A DNA stretch of 64,000 nt from Cercis canadensis (Eukaryota > Streptophyta > Magnoliopsida > Fabales > Fabaceae). The position numbers and the translations under genes are program-made. The notes beneath the pieces were generated by a model. It ran no database searches. It saw only the letters and a program-made list of their open reading frames with translations, and was not told the DNA's origin. This document shows positions 45,335 to 56,508 of the stretch, in pieces; the stretch's first letter is position 1; each line of letters opens with the position of its first letter. Where the stretch lies: positions 52,110 to 116,109 of the forward strand of contig QAOA01004235.1 in NCBI GenBank assembly GCA_003255065.1. The letters run 5' to 3'.

Positions 45335-45518
45335 AAAGATTTGGATCCGATCACGTCACTTGAATCATGTTGCTTAGATATGAGCCGTCAATTCCATTAA
45401 AGTTCATCTTAACTATTAAATATTAATGTGTTTTAATAGTTGAGATGGTGAACTTTAATGACATGGACGGCTTATATCTGAGCAACATGACTTAAGTGAC
45501 ATGACCGGATCTAGATCC
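45335..45518. mobile_element. 184-bp MITE (hAT-like), long hairpin
   Basis: Two arms of about 80 bp (45338-45420 and 45433-45517) are inverted complements with a few mismatches; each contains CATGTTGCT or its complement AGCAACATG. The flanks are GACTATCT (45327-45334) and GACTATCC (45519-45526), an 8-bp TSD with one mismatch. This suits a hAT-derived MITE, though Mutator-type cannot be ruled out. Confidence 0.85.
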
Positions 45519-45526
45519 GACTATCC

Positions 45527-46497
45527 AACTTCCACGAATCAAAATTGCAGGTCTCGGTTATTAGTTGCATTAGATAATTGTATAATAGATATGACTAATT
45601 TCTTAAAATCTTCTCACTACCGTCAAAAGGTGTCAGCTTTTTAGCATCTGGCCATGGGAAAATCCCTTCCTTAGGATCAACATTATCACAAGAAGGACCC
45701 AGGGGATTGGTCCTCTCCTGTTGAGTAACCCTGAAGAGCTCTAAATTAAAATCTACATCATACCTGTAGGGCATGTTTGGTGGCTTAAGGAACTGCTTTT
45801 GCAGAGTTTCCAAAACCATTTTTCCTGCTTTTATAGAGAAGCAGCCAAGGGTTGCTTATTCATTGCAATAATTAAATGGTATATATGTCCTCATTAATTT
45901 TGTATAGTATCCAAACTGTTACCATTTGGTACAAATATTCCATTTAAAATTTTATACCCTTTTTGGTAATTTTACATTGAAAGGTTGTTTTTCTTGGTAA
46001 CACAGTATGAACAATTTGACACAAAACACTTTATACATAACAATTTCGAACATAAATAGCATGTATGGTCTTGAATGTGGGGACTTCAAAACCATGGTTT
46101 CGGTCTCCAAACTAAAAAGTAAACTGATTCTTGTCAAGATAAAAATTCTCACAGCACCAAACACACTTTATCTTGATGAAATAGCTCCTGCACTTCCTGT
46201 AACTTATCATCCTCAGTGTTGCCTGTTCTATTCTGTTGGTCCTATTCAGTGCATACTTTGTTCAGAACCAAGTCTCAAACTACTTCAGAAATGTAGTGAG
46301 CTTCATTGTCATTATCACCACCCACTTCACATACCATGCCTTCATAATTTCCTTGGCCAATGTCTAGGTTGGATGAGTGCTTTGACTGTTGAAAGCATGG
46401 GTTCTTGTCGCCGTGTATGCCTTCATAATTACCTGTAGTTCATTTTCATTTTCAAACAGAACTGGCAATATGAAGTCTAACCATTCTGTTTTATCAG
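45527..46497. other. SEC24 intron, no supported gene
   Basis: Two ORFs occur, 45819-45595 minus (74 aa, with KEGIFPWPDAKKLTPFDGS) and 46007-46438 plus (143 aa). Neither has a domain I recognise. The first has a protein-like composition and might be an exon fragment. Confidence 0.35.
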
Positions 46498-47066
46498 TTT
46501 GTATTGCAGCAATATGACAATTCACTATCGAAGAAGTTAAATGAAGTGGTAAATGAGATACGGCGGCAAAGATGTTTCTACCTTCGGTAAGTTAAATCTT
46601 TTGAATAAATTATTATAGCATCTTTCAAGGTCATGATTAAATAGTCCTCCCTATGGTCTAGTGTGTTAGCTGTCAAAAATAAGAAGTAAAAAATTCCAGC
46701 CATGTAGCTGTCAAATATTACAGCCATCAAGTCAAAAATTACAGCATACATTAGTCAGCATGATGTAGCTGTAAATGAAGAGGTAAGGCCAAAATCTTAA
46801 ATGGAAAAGAGCTGCAAACCGCAGCAGCTGTCAAGTGGTGGAAGTCAAATATTGAAGCTATGAAATAGTCAAGAAAGAAGTAGCAGCACGTTTTTTGTTC
46901 CTTCTCATCTCATTTAGTTGTAATTTGCTCTATCACATTCAATTTCCTAACGTAGTGACTTGATAAAGTTCAAATTTTGAATGAGCTATTGAGCTTTCTG
47001 GCAGGTTAAAGTTGTGCAAGAAAGGAGATCCATCAGGTCAGTGCATTAGAGCACTTCTTCCATGCA

Positions 47067-47133
47067 ATTCTGCCTTTTAAGTATTTAGCATCAGCAGATN
47101 ATTCTGCCTTTTAAGTATTTAACATCAGCAGAT
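47067..47133. other. Unmerged contig overlap around an N
   Basis: A 33-bp stretch starting ATTCTGCCTTTTAAG occurs at 47067-47099 and again at 47101-47133, separated only by the single N at 47100, with one mismatch. This is the signature of two overlapping contig ends joined without merging. Confidence 0.85.
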
Positions 47134-48159
47134 AAATAGTAAACTATGGACATAAAACATGACACCAACCAAATAAAAAAAAATTCAACTTCCTTTTTTT
47201 TTTTTTTAAGTCATTTGTTTTTAATGCAGTCTTAAAATATGTAGCTTACCTTCTTTTTTGTCCCTAGCATTTAGTGTCTTGTTTAGAGTTACCTCTTCAA
47301 GCTATTCAATTTTATGATTAAGCCTTTCACACTAAAACACAAAATTTTGATTTATGGGAGGATTTATATTACTTACCGAGGACCCAAGTTGGTGGTCTAT
47401 AAAGCTGTGTGGATGCTACCACATGTACTAATAGTGTTTGTTATGAGAAATATTTTGAGCTTCTGGAAAAGTGAGGTCTGGAATATATCTCAGGAACAGA
47501 TTTGGCTCTATTCCCATCAAAATCTTCCCACCTAGAGAGGTGGGAATGTTAGATTCCCAGAAATGTGAAATGTTGGGCCACCAAGGGTGGCAGTTGCCGG
47601 TCACTACTGACCACCAGTCTGCTAGTGATTGGCGGCAGGCAGTGGTGCCACATTCCTAAGAATGGTAAGTAACCATCTCACTCAAGAAACCATTTAGAAT
47701 GGGTATAAATATGAGATATATGTCAAGAAACCATCTCACTCAAAATTTTAAGTTTTTAGGTGAAGCCTTAATAATTATTTTATATCTAATACGCTCTTAC
47801 ATATGAAAGTCATTTGGACTTGAACCGTGGACAAAACACAAGTCTACTTAAACTTTGTGTAGAAATATTAATTTAATTAAGAAAGTGGAGACAAAAAAAA
47901 TTCGATATCTTGATTGTTTGGTCAAAGATAGGAGTGTAAGCCAAACTGCCAAAATCGGCCAAACCGACCGAATTGGACCAAATCGGGGATAAACCGAGTC
48001 AAATTGAGATAGGCGGTTCAGTTCACGGTTTGTTTTTCTGAAAACTGATGGGTTCAGTCTGTTTTCGATCTTAGGGAAGAAAAATCGGTGATAAACCGAA
48101 CCGAACCGAGTATAGAGATACAGGTTTTGATAAATTAGGATGAGTAGCCAGTTGCCTAA
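47134..48159. other. No gene; AACCGAA-rich repeat tract
   Basis: The last SEC24 exon is not found here. At about 47940-48115 the sequence is rich in CGGTTT and AACCGAACCG motifs, a type of low-complexity repeat common in plant transposon debris. Otherwise AT-rich and noncoding. Confidence 0.4.
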
Positions 48160-49279
<1,120 letters not shown>

Positions 49280-50095
49280 AGGCTTCTTCGACTCCTCCCC
49301 TCACTTCAGAAATCAGAATCCCTAACTTCAGAATTTCCTCTCGTTCTCTGACTCTCCCTCCCATTCTCAAATCCCTTACTACGGGTTCTCTCCTTAGCAC
49401 TCTCCTCTCCTCCATCGTCGGACCATCGCCGGTGTCTCTGGTGTCTCGGTGTCTGGGTGTTGCAGACTTGCAGGTGAGTTACCTCTTACCTGTAGATTTT
49501 TCTGGTTTTGTGACTGGCTGCACTCTGGATTTTTAAACCCCCTTGGGCCATTCTGTGTGTGTAATTTTTGGCTTGAGGTTATCTGTTGTATTTCGCACCT
49601 GTTGAGGATTTCTGTGTGTAATTTTAGAAAAGCTAGAATTGAACTTGAATCTTCTGGGATAATAATGCCGTGGCGGTATGCATGCATTAATTTTTGTTGA
49701 CCATAGCCCACCACTGGGCCTTGCCTATACTGATACTGATACTGATACATATCCTCCTTCGTTTTCCCATTTAACATATGCCCATTTGTTTTATTCTGCC
49801 ACTAAGCTATGACAGTATCAGTTCTGTCCCAAATCAACTCTACATTATGGGACTTTCATTCGGATAAGATTTCAATCTATTTGCCTCATCTTATGGTTCA
49901 TTGAATCTGTATTCAATTTTCTTTCTTTCTTTCTTTCTTTCTTTTCTTTGTGAAAGAATTGAACCAAACATGTAAGATATATTGAAATATTGCAATTTTG
50001 TTACGAGGTGATTGGCATTTTAGTCTCACTGCCATGCAAGATATTATCAAAATTATGAATTTTAAATAGTTTTAGTTTGTCAAACTGAGCTTCTT
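49280..50095. other. No supported gene; CT-rich leader-like tract
   Basis: 49285-49470 is unusually CT-rich and ends with a possible donor (TTGCAGGTGAGT), like a plant 5' leader exon. I find no coding exon attached to it. A (CTTT)n microsatellite is at about 49919-49948. Confidence 0.4.
49919..49948. repeat. (CTTT)n microsatellite
   Basis: About seven tandem CTTT units with one interruption. Confidence 0.9.
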
Positions 50096-50266
50096 GTTTC
50101 TATAATATTTTTAAGACACTGCTTTGTGTGTTTTGCATACCAATTCCGAACTATATACATGAGATATTTAATAATAGTTCAATTTCTTCCACTTTGAGAC
50201 TTGAGAGGTTGTTGACTCTTGCTTTTAGTCCTCCCAAGAAACTAATACTAAATTATTACCAAATAA
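50096..50266. repeat. 171-bp direct repeat, left copy
   Basis: It starts GTTTCTATAATATTTTT and ends ATTACCAAATAA, and is repeated at 51279-51449 with two substitutions. It flanks the copia fragment. Confidence 0.95.
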
Positions 50267-51278
50267 TGGGAAGCAAGCCAGCAAGCACCCCCATTGAGAG
50301 AGATCATCGTCTAAATGAAAGAGAGGGAGATACTGCCATAGAAAAAGGAAGATACCAGCGTTTAGTTGGGAGGTTAATTTATCTTTCACACACTAGACCA
50401 GATATTGCATATGCAGTAAGTGTTGTGAGTCAATTCATGCATGATCCAGGGAAAGAACATATGCAAGCAGTCCAGAGGATCCTGCAATATTTGAAATCTA
50501 CACCTGGAGTAGGTCTCCTCATTCAACCACATCAAGAATTATTGGTAGAAGGATATGCAGATGCTGATTATGGAGGTTCTCAAGTTAATAGACGATCCAC
50601 TACAGGGTACTGTGCTTTTGTTGGTGGTAACTTGGTAACTTGGAGGAGTAAGAAACAAGACGTGGTAGCAAGATCAAGTGCAGAAGCAGAATTCAGAGCT
50701 ATGGCCCAAGGAATTTGTGAGTTATTATGGTTAAAGATAATACTAGATGATTTGAGGATTAAGAGAGTCACACCAATGAATTTGTATTGTGACAACAAAT
50801 CAGCAATTAGCATTGCCCATAATCCAGTTCAGCATGACCGAACGAAGCATGTGGAGATTGATAGGCATTTTATAAAAGAAAAACTGGAAAATGGCATAAT
50901 CAATCTCCCATACATCCGGTCTGAACATCAAATAGCAGATGTCCTCACTAAGGGTCTCCCAACTCAGAAGTTTCAGGAGTTAATCAGCAAGCTGGGACTG
51001 AAGGATATTCACTCACCAGCTTGAGGGGGAGTGTTAGATAGTGTAGATATTCTCTCCTAACTTATAGGGATTCTATTTATGGAATATTTTGTCATTTATG
51101 TCATTTATTTCCTTAGGAAAATCTCCCTGATTATAGGCTGTATATTCCCTCTTAATTGTAGCTATCTGTCCACCTAATTAGAGGAGGACAGCTGCTGTAT
51201 ATCCTGTATATATATTCAGGCAATTGCCTCTGAGTAATACAATTGGAATTACTTCTTCCATAGAACCTTAATCGTTCA
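50267..51278 (+). mobile_element. Ty1/copia 3' fragment (RT end, RNase H, 3' LTR)
   Basis: An open frame of about 250 codons up to 51024 starts abruptly at GSKPASTPIERDHRLNE, late in the RT region. It continues through RNase H (VEGYADADYGG, RSTTGYCAFVGG, ARSSAEAEFRA, LYCDNKSAISIAHNP, TKHVEIDRHFIKEKL, QIADVLTKGLP) to a normal stop. A purine tract GAGGGGGA then precedes a 247-bp LTR (51032-51278, TGTTAGATAG to ATCGTTCA). Everything 5' of this point is missing, yet the remaining frame has no lesion. It is flanked by 171-bp direct repeats. Confidence 0.9.
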
Positions 51279-51449
51279 GTTTCTATAATATTTTTAAGAC
51301 ACTGCTTTGTGTGTTTTGCATACCAATTCCGAGCTATATACATGAGATATTTAATAATAGTTCAATTTCTTCCACTTTGAGACTTGAGAGGTTGTTGACT
51401 CCTGCTTTTAGTCCTCCCAAGAAACTAATACTAAATTATTACCAAATAA
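51279..51449. repeat. 171-bp direct repeat, right copy
   Basis: Same sequence as 50096-50266, directly abutting the end of the copia LTR. Confidence 0.95.
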
Positions 51450-52519
51450 ACATTATTTAATGACATGATAATCAACAAACTGAAGAGTGAAGTTTAGGTG
51501 TTCATATGGTTCAAAAGCCTGCAAGCCCTTGGTAGAAATGTTGGATTTTGGTTCATTGGAGTAATTGAGAAAAATGAGAGGGGTGAAGTGCAAGCCCTCG
51601 AAATGGTTTTCTTCTATACCCCCTTCAATTTTACTTTTACTTCTCTTTTATTCTTTTTTGGTGTTTCTATTACTGATTTTAGATGTTGGAGTTGGACATT
51701 TGAGACAAATGTTGGATTTTGGTTTATTGATTTAGATGGCAATGAGAGGCTTGAAATTGTCCTCCTTGTGCCCATGCTGTATACTATATTATGCATTAAT
51801 ATTTAATCCTCTTAGAGTCTCTAGAGTTGGTATGTTGGTGTGTCCTTTTGGGTGTTCAGCAACCACCTCTGCAGGGCATCATCTGTTTGGCATTTTTGGT
51901 GAATGTTGGTGTGTCTTTTTAGCTCAAATCCTATACCTTTGTTTGCTCCAGTGACAACAGTATACCTAGAAACCAATTAGAATTATTTGTGTTAAAAAAG
52001 TATACAACTTTGTGGCTGTTAACTTTAATTATATTAGATGTTATGATGAAAAGAGAAGGGCATGAATGGAAGTGGAATAAAACGTTACCTTTTTGACGCC
52101 TCAAAGTTATTCTTTTCATGTGTTTCTGATCTTATTTCAGTATTTTGACACCTCAAATTGAAACAAGCAGTAAACATGCTCGTTCTATTGCCCATTTTAT
52201 GTCTGTTGACATTTTTTGTTTTGTTTTGTTTTTGTTTTTTTTAGTAGCACTTACTGCCCAGTGCACCTGATTATGTTCATATGAGCAGTATGGCATGCTT
52301 TACAATGCTCACATATGTTTTTTGAAACAAATTTACTAATGTCTCTAGTAATATATTTAAGTCTGATTTGCTTTATGTAATTAAATTGTGTTGGTGATAA
52401 TGCTGTCAAGGAGATTGATGTTATGATGAAAATAGATTGCTTCTGTCATTCTTGATATGCTGATTTGAGTTACGCTATTCTGAGCAGATAATTTACTTTA
52501 AAAGTTAGGTTTGTAGTCT
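51450..52519. other. No gene seen
   Basis: A local pair of AATGTTGGATTTTGGTT stretches (about 51537 and 51710) makes an ORF at 51498-51806 look repetitive. I recognise no protein. The rest is AT-rich noncoding DNA. Confidence 0.4.
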
Positions 52520-52712
52520 TTTAGTTATATGTCATTGTTAAACTTGAAGTTAGACAAGTGATCATTTGTTAGTTATATGAGGTGGTTGAAGTTTATTAGT
52601 GAGAACAAGACACAAGGACTGTTAGTTATATGTCATTGTTGAAGTTTATAAATGAGACTAAAGTATATGGCATGTTAGTTATATGTGGTTAGTGAAGTTT
52701 GTAAGTGAAGAC
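52520..52712. repeat. Degenerate 48-53-bp tandem repeat at the edge of copy 2
   Basis: The motif TTAGTTATATG recurs at about 52521, 52569, 52622 and 52675, each followed by a GAAGTTTATTAGTGAGA-like sequence. The array ends where homology to copy 1 begins (about 52710), so it marks the duplication boundary. Confidence 0.8.
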
Positions 52713-52837
52713 TCTTAACCAAAAAAATTTCAAAAAAAAAAAAACCACCTCCACTTAAATAACTTGTGTGTCAAGGCCTCCCTACTTAGTACTCACAATC
52801 TCTTTGCTTTTTCGTCTTCGACTTAGCAAATTAATGT

Positions 52838-55800
52838 ATGGCTGAGGCTATCCTTGAAGTTCTTCTGGAGAATTTGAGCTCATTCATTCAAAAGGAGCTG
52901 GGATTATTTCTGGGTATCAATCGAGAACTAATGAGGCTTTCAAGTACACTCTCTACAATCCGGGCTGTGCTTGAAGATGCAGAGGAGAAGCAATTCTCAG
53001 ACAGGGCCATACAGAATTGGCTTCAGAAGCTAAAAGATGCTGTTCATGTGCTGGATGACATCCTCGAAAAGTGTGCAATAAGTGCATCTCAAAACAAGGT
53101 ACCAAGTTCTTGTTTTTCCTCTTTTCATCCCAAGCATATTCTGTTCCGCCATAAAATTGCTCAGCAGATGAAAAAGATAAGGGAGGTTTTAGATGAAATT
53201 GCTGAAGAAAGGAGGAAGTTTCATCTTTGTGAGAGGGTTAATGGAGCTGATGAAGTCATGGTGTGGCGCCAAACCACCTCTATCATTACTCAACCTATAG
53301 TGTATGGAAGGGAAATGGATAAGCTAAAAATTGTAGACTTTTTGGTTGAGCAAGCTTGCAATATTGGTGATGTTTTATTAGTCTATCCCATTGTTGGCAT
53401 AGGAGGACTAGGAAAAACTACACTTGCCCAAATTGTCTTCAATGATGAGAGGGTAATTGAGCATTTTGAGCTAAGAATGTGGGTGTGTGTTTCAGATAAT
53501 TTCAATTTGAAGAGAATATCAAAATCTATCATAGAATCTGCCTCTGGCCATAGCTGTGAAGCTTTAGATTTACATCCGTTGCTGAAACGTTTGCAAGAGA
53601 TGCTTCAAAGCAAAAGGTATTTGCTTGTTCTAGATGATGTATGGAATGAAGACCAAGAAAAATGGGATAAATTAAAATATGTGTTGGCATGTGGGTCAAA
53701 GGGTGCTTCAATTATTGTCACTACCCGTCTTGCTAAGGTAGCAACAATCATGGGAACAGTTCCTCCTCATCAGTTGTCAGGCTTATCCATGGATGATTGT
53801 TGGGCATTGTTGGAACAACGTGCTTTTGGACCAGATAAGAAAAAACATGCAGAGCTTGTGGCTATAGGAAAGGAGATAGTGAAGAAATGTGCTGGGGTTC
53901 TGCTTGCTGCAAAAGCATTGGGAGGCCTTTTACGATTCAAAGGAAATGAAAGGGAGTGGCTTTGTGTGAAGGAAAGCAAACTTTGGAGTTTACCACAAGA
54001 TGAGAGTTCAGTTTTACCTGCTTTGAGATTGAGCTATTGGAATTTACCAATAAAGTTGAGACAATGTTTTGCATATTGTGCCATATTCCCTAAAGACTTC
54101 AAAATTGATAAGAATCTCCTCATTCATCTTTGGATGGCAAATGGTTTCACCTCTTCTAGTGCAGAATTGGCCATGGAGGATATTGGTGATGAGATATGCA
54201 ATGAATTATTTTGGAGATCATTTTTCCAAGATATTGAGAGAGATATTCTTGGAAACATTGTATGTTTCAAAATGCATGATCTGGTCCATGATTTAGCCCA
54301 ATCAGTTATGGAGGATGCATGTTGTATTACAGATAATGGAAGCTTAATTGTGTCATCAAGAACTCGCCATGTCTCATTTACAGGTTGCAATGAACAGTTA
54401 ACTGACTCACTTAATTCATTGGACAAAGTTGAACACTTAAGGACCTGCTTATTTTTATCACCAGCTCCTCCTTATTGTGCATCTGAGCTAATGAAATTTT
54501 CTTCTTTGTGAGTACTTCACATGGGAAACGGTATGGGACTGGCAAAGTTTCCATCATTGTATGTTTCAAAATGCATGATCTGGTCCATGATCTAGCCCAA
54601 TCCGTTATGGAGGAAGCATGTTGTGTTATGGATAATGGAAGCTTAATTGTGTCATCAAGAACTCGCCATGTCTCATTTACAGGTTGCAATGAACAATTAA
54701 CTGGCCCACTTAATTCATTGGACAAAGTTGAACACTTAAGGACCTGCTTATTTTTATCACCAGCTCCTCCTTACTGTGCATCTGAGCTAATGAAATTTTC
54801 TTCTTTGCGAGTACTTCACATGGGAAACGGTATGGGACTGGCAAAGTTTCCATCTTCAATCATAAACTTAAAACATATGAGGTACTTAAATCTTTCTCAT
54901 AGTAATTTTAAGACACTCCCTGATTCCCTTTGTAGCTTGTGGTATTTGCAAGTTTTGAATCTGGATGACTGCCGTGCTCTTCAGAAGTTACCTAAGCACA
55001 TGAGATGCCTAAGAGCTCTCAGACATCTATTTTTGAGAAGGTGCACATCATTATCTAGCATGCCCCCTAAAATGGGTCAATTAACATGCTTGAGAACCTT
55101 AAATATTTACACTATTGGTAGGAGGAAAGGTTTCTTGTTGGATGAATTGAAGCACTTGAACCGTAAAGGAGAGCTCCATATTAAACACTTGGAGAGGATA
55201 AGAAGCGTGATGGATGCTAAAGAAGCCAATTTGGTGGATAAGGACTTGAATGAATTGTTGTTGTCCTGGGGCAGAAACGATGAATCAGAATTGCAACAAA
55301 ATGTTGAGCAGATATTTGAGGCCCTTAAACCAAATCTCAAACTTAAAGTTTTGGGTGTGGGAGGATATAAAGGCTTCTATTTCCCTCAATGGATGGCTAA
55401 TCCAACTTTAGATGATTTATGTTCTATGTATATTGTAGATTGCAAAAACTGTTTCCAGCTTCCTCCACTTCAGAAACTACCATCTCTAAAGGGCCTCACA
55501 GTGGATAATATGAATCTTGTGCGGTACATCAATGATGAGACATGTGATGGTGGAGTTTTCAGAGGTATGAGGTCTTTGGAGTATTTGAGGCTCAGTAATT
55601 TACCAAACTTGGAAGGGATATCAAAAGAGGAAGGAGAACAAATGTTCCCCCGTCTCTGCACATTATGTATTGCCGCATGCCCCAAATTGGCCTTGCCCAT
55701 CCTTCCATCTGTCAGGGAATTAATACTGATATCAGGAGGCAGTGAAGTGTTATTGGGCTCAATTCATAATCTTCGTGGACTTCAATCACTCTGGCTTAGT

Positions 55801-56508
55801 CGTAACTCAGAGCTGACTTCCTTTCCATATGCAAGGCTAGGAGACTTTCCTTCTCTTAAGGAACTACACATCTGTGCATGGACCAAACTTAAAATACTGC
55901 CATGTGAGCTCTCTAGCCTCAGTGCCTTGGTGGAATTGCATATTGAAAGATGTGATGAGCTTGAGTCACTTCCGGAACAAGTTTTGCAAGGGTTGTACTC
56001 TCTCCAAAGATTAAAGGTTGGTTGGTGTAATAAGCTAAAATGCTTGTCTGATGGTTTTCGGTACCTCACCTCCTTGAAAGATTTGAGGATTGTAAGTTGT
56101 CCAGAAGTGAGAATTTTACCTGCAGCTTTGCAATTCACCTCTTCCCTGCAATCTTTATCTTTATATGAACTTCCAAATCTTTCAGTGCTGCCTGACTGGC
56201 TGGGAAGCCTTACATCTTTGCAGTCTTTGGAAATTTCTGATTGCCTCAAGTTGAATTCCATTCCAATGAGCTTTCAATGCCTTTCTAACTTGAAGAGTTT
56301 GAACATTAGTGCTTGCCCTGAGCTACTGAGACGTTGTGAGAAGGAAACAGGAGAGGATTGGCAGAAGATAGCTCATGTTCCACATGTAAATCTCAAAAGT
56401 GGAATCAACATAAACCCCATGATATCCTCTAACGGTTTTTCCATCAATCTCCAAGGTATATACAGAATCCTATTTGACGAGAAGATATGTGCTAGTATTT
56501 TCATTTGA
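52838..56508 (+). pseudogene. CC-NBS-LRR paralogue, split by a stop and a 299-bp internal duplication
   Basis: This is a close paralogue of the CNL at 2643. The 5' part (52838-54511, 557 aa) keeps coiled coil, P-loop GIGGLGKTT, kinase-2 LLVLDDVW, RNBS-D and MHD. The GLPL motif has lost its proline (AGVLLAAKA, P355L against the intact gene). The frame ends at TGA 54509-54511, where the paralogue has CGA (Arg). Right after it, 54256-54554 is repeated as 54555-54853. Because 299 is not a multiple of 3, the LRR half (to 56508) lies in another frame. That half is open but lacks a normal start. A transcript could still give a truncated CC-NBS protein; whether it does is unknown. Confidence 0.92.
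54256..54853 (+). repeat. 299-bp tandem duplication inside the CNL pseudogene
   Basis: Unit A is 54256-54554 and unit B 54555-54853, covering the MHD region to the first LRR. Both start CATTGTATGTTTCAAAATGC. About 11 positions differ between them by eye. Unit B matches the intact CNL at some sites and unit A at others. Confidence 0.95.

Noticed and set aside
54508..54520. Start of a 666-aa LRR protein at 54508
   Set aside because: The codon is GTG inside the disrupted CNL frame and has no plant promoter or start context. The stretch is the frameshifted LRR half of the pseudogene.
54256..54853. Treating the 299-bp duplication as an assembly error
   Set aside because: The two units differ at about 11 positions and there is no N nearby, so a simple unmerged overlap is unlikely.
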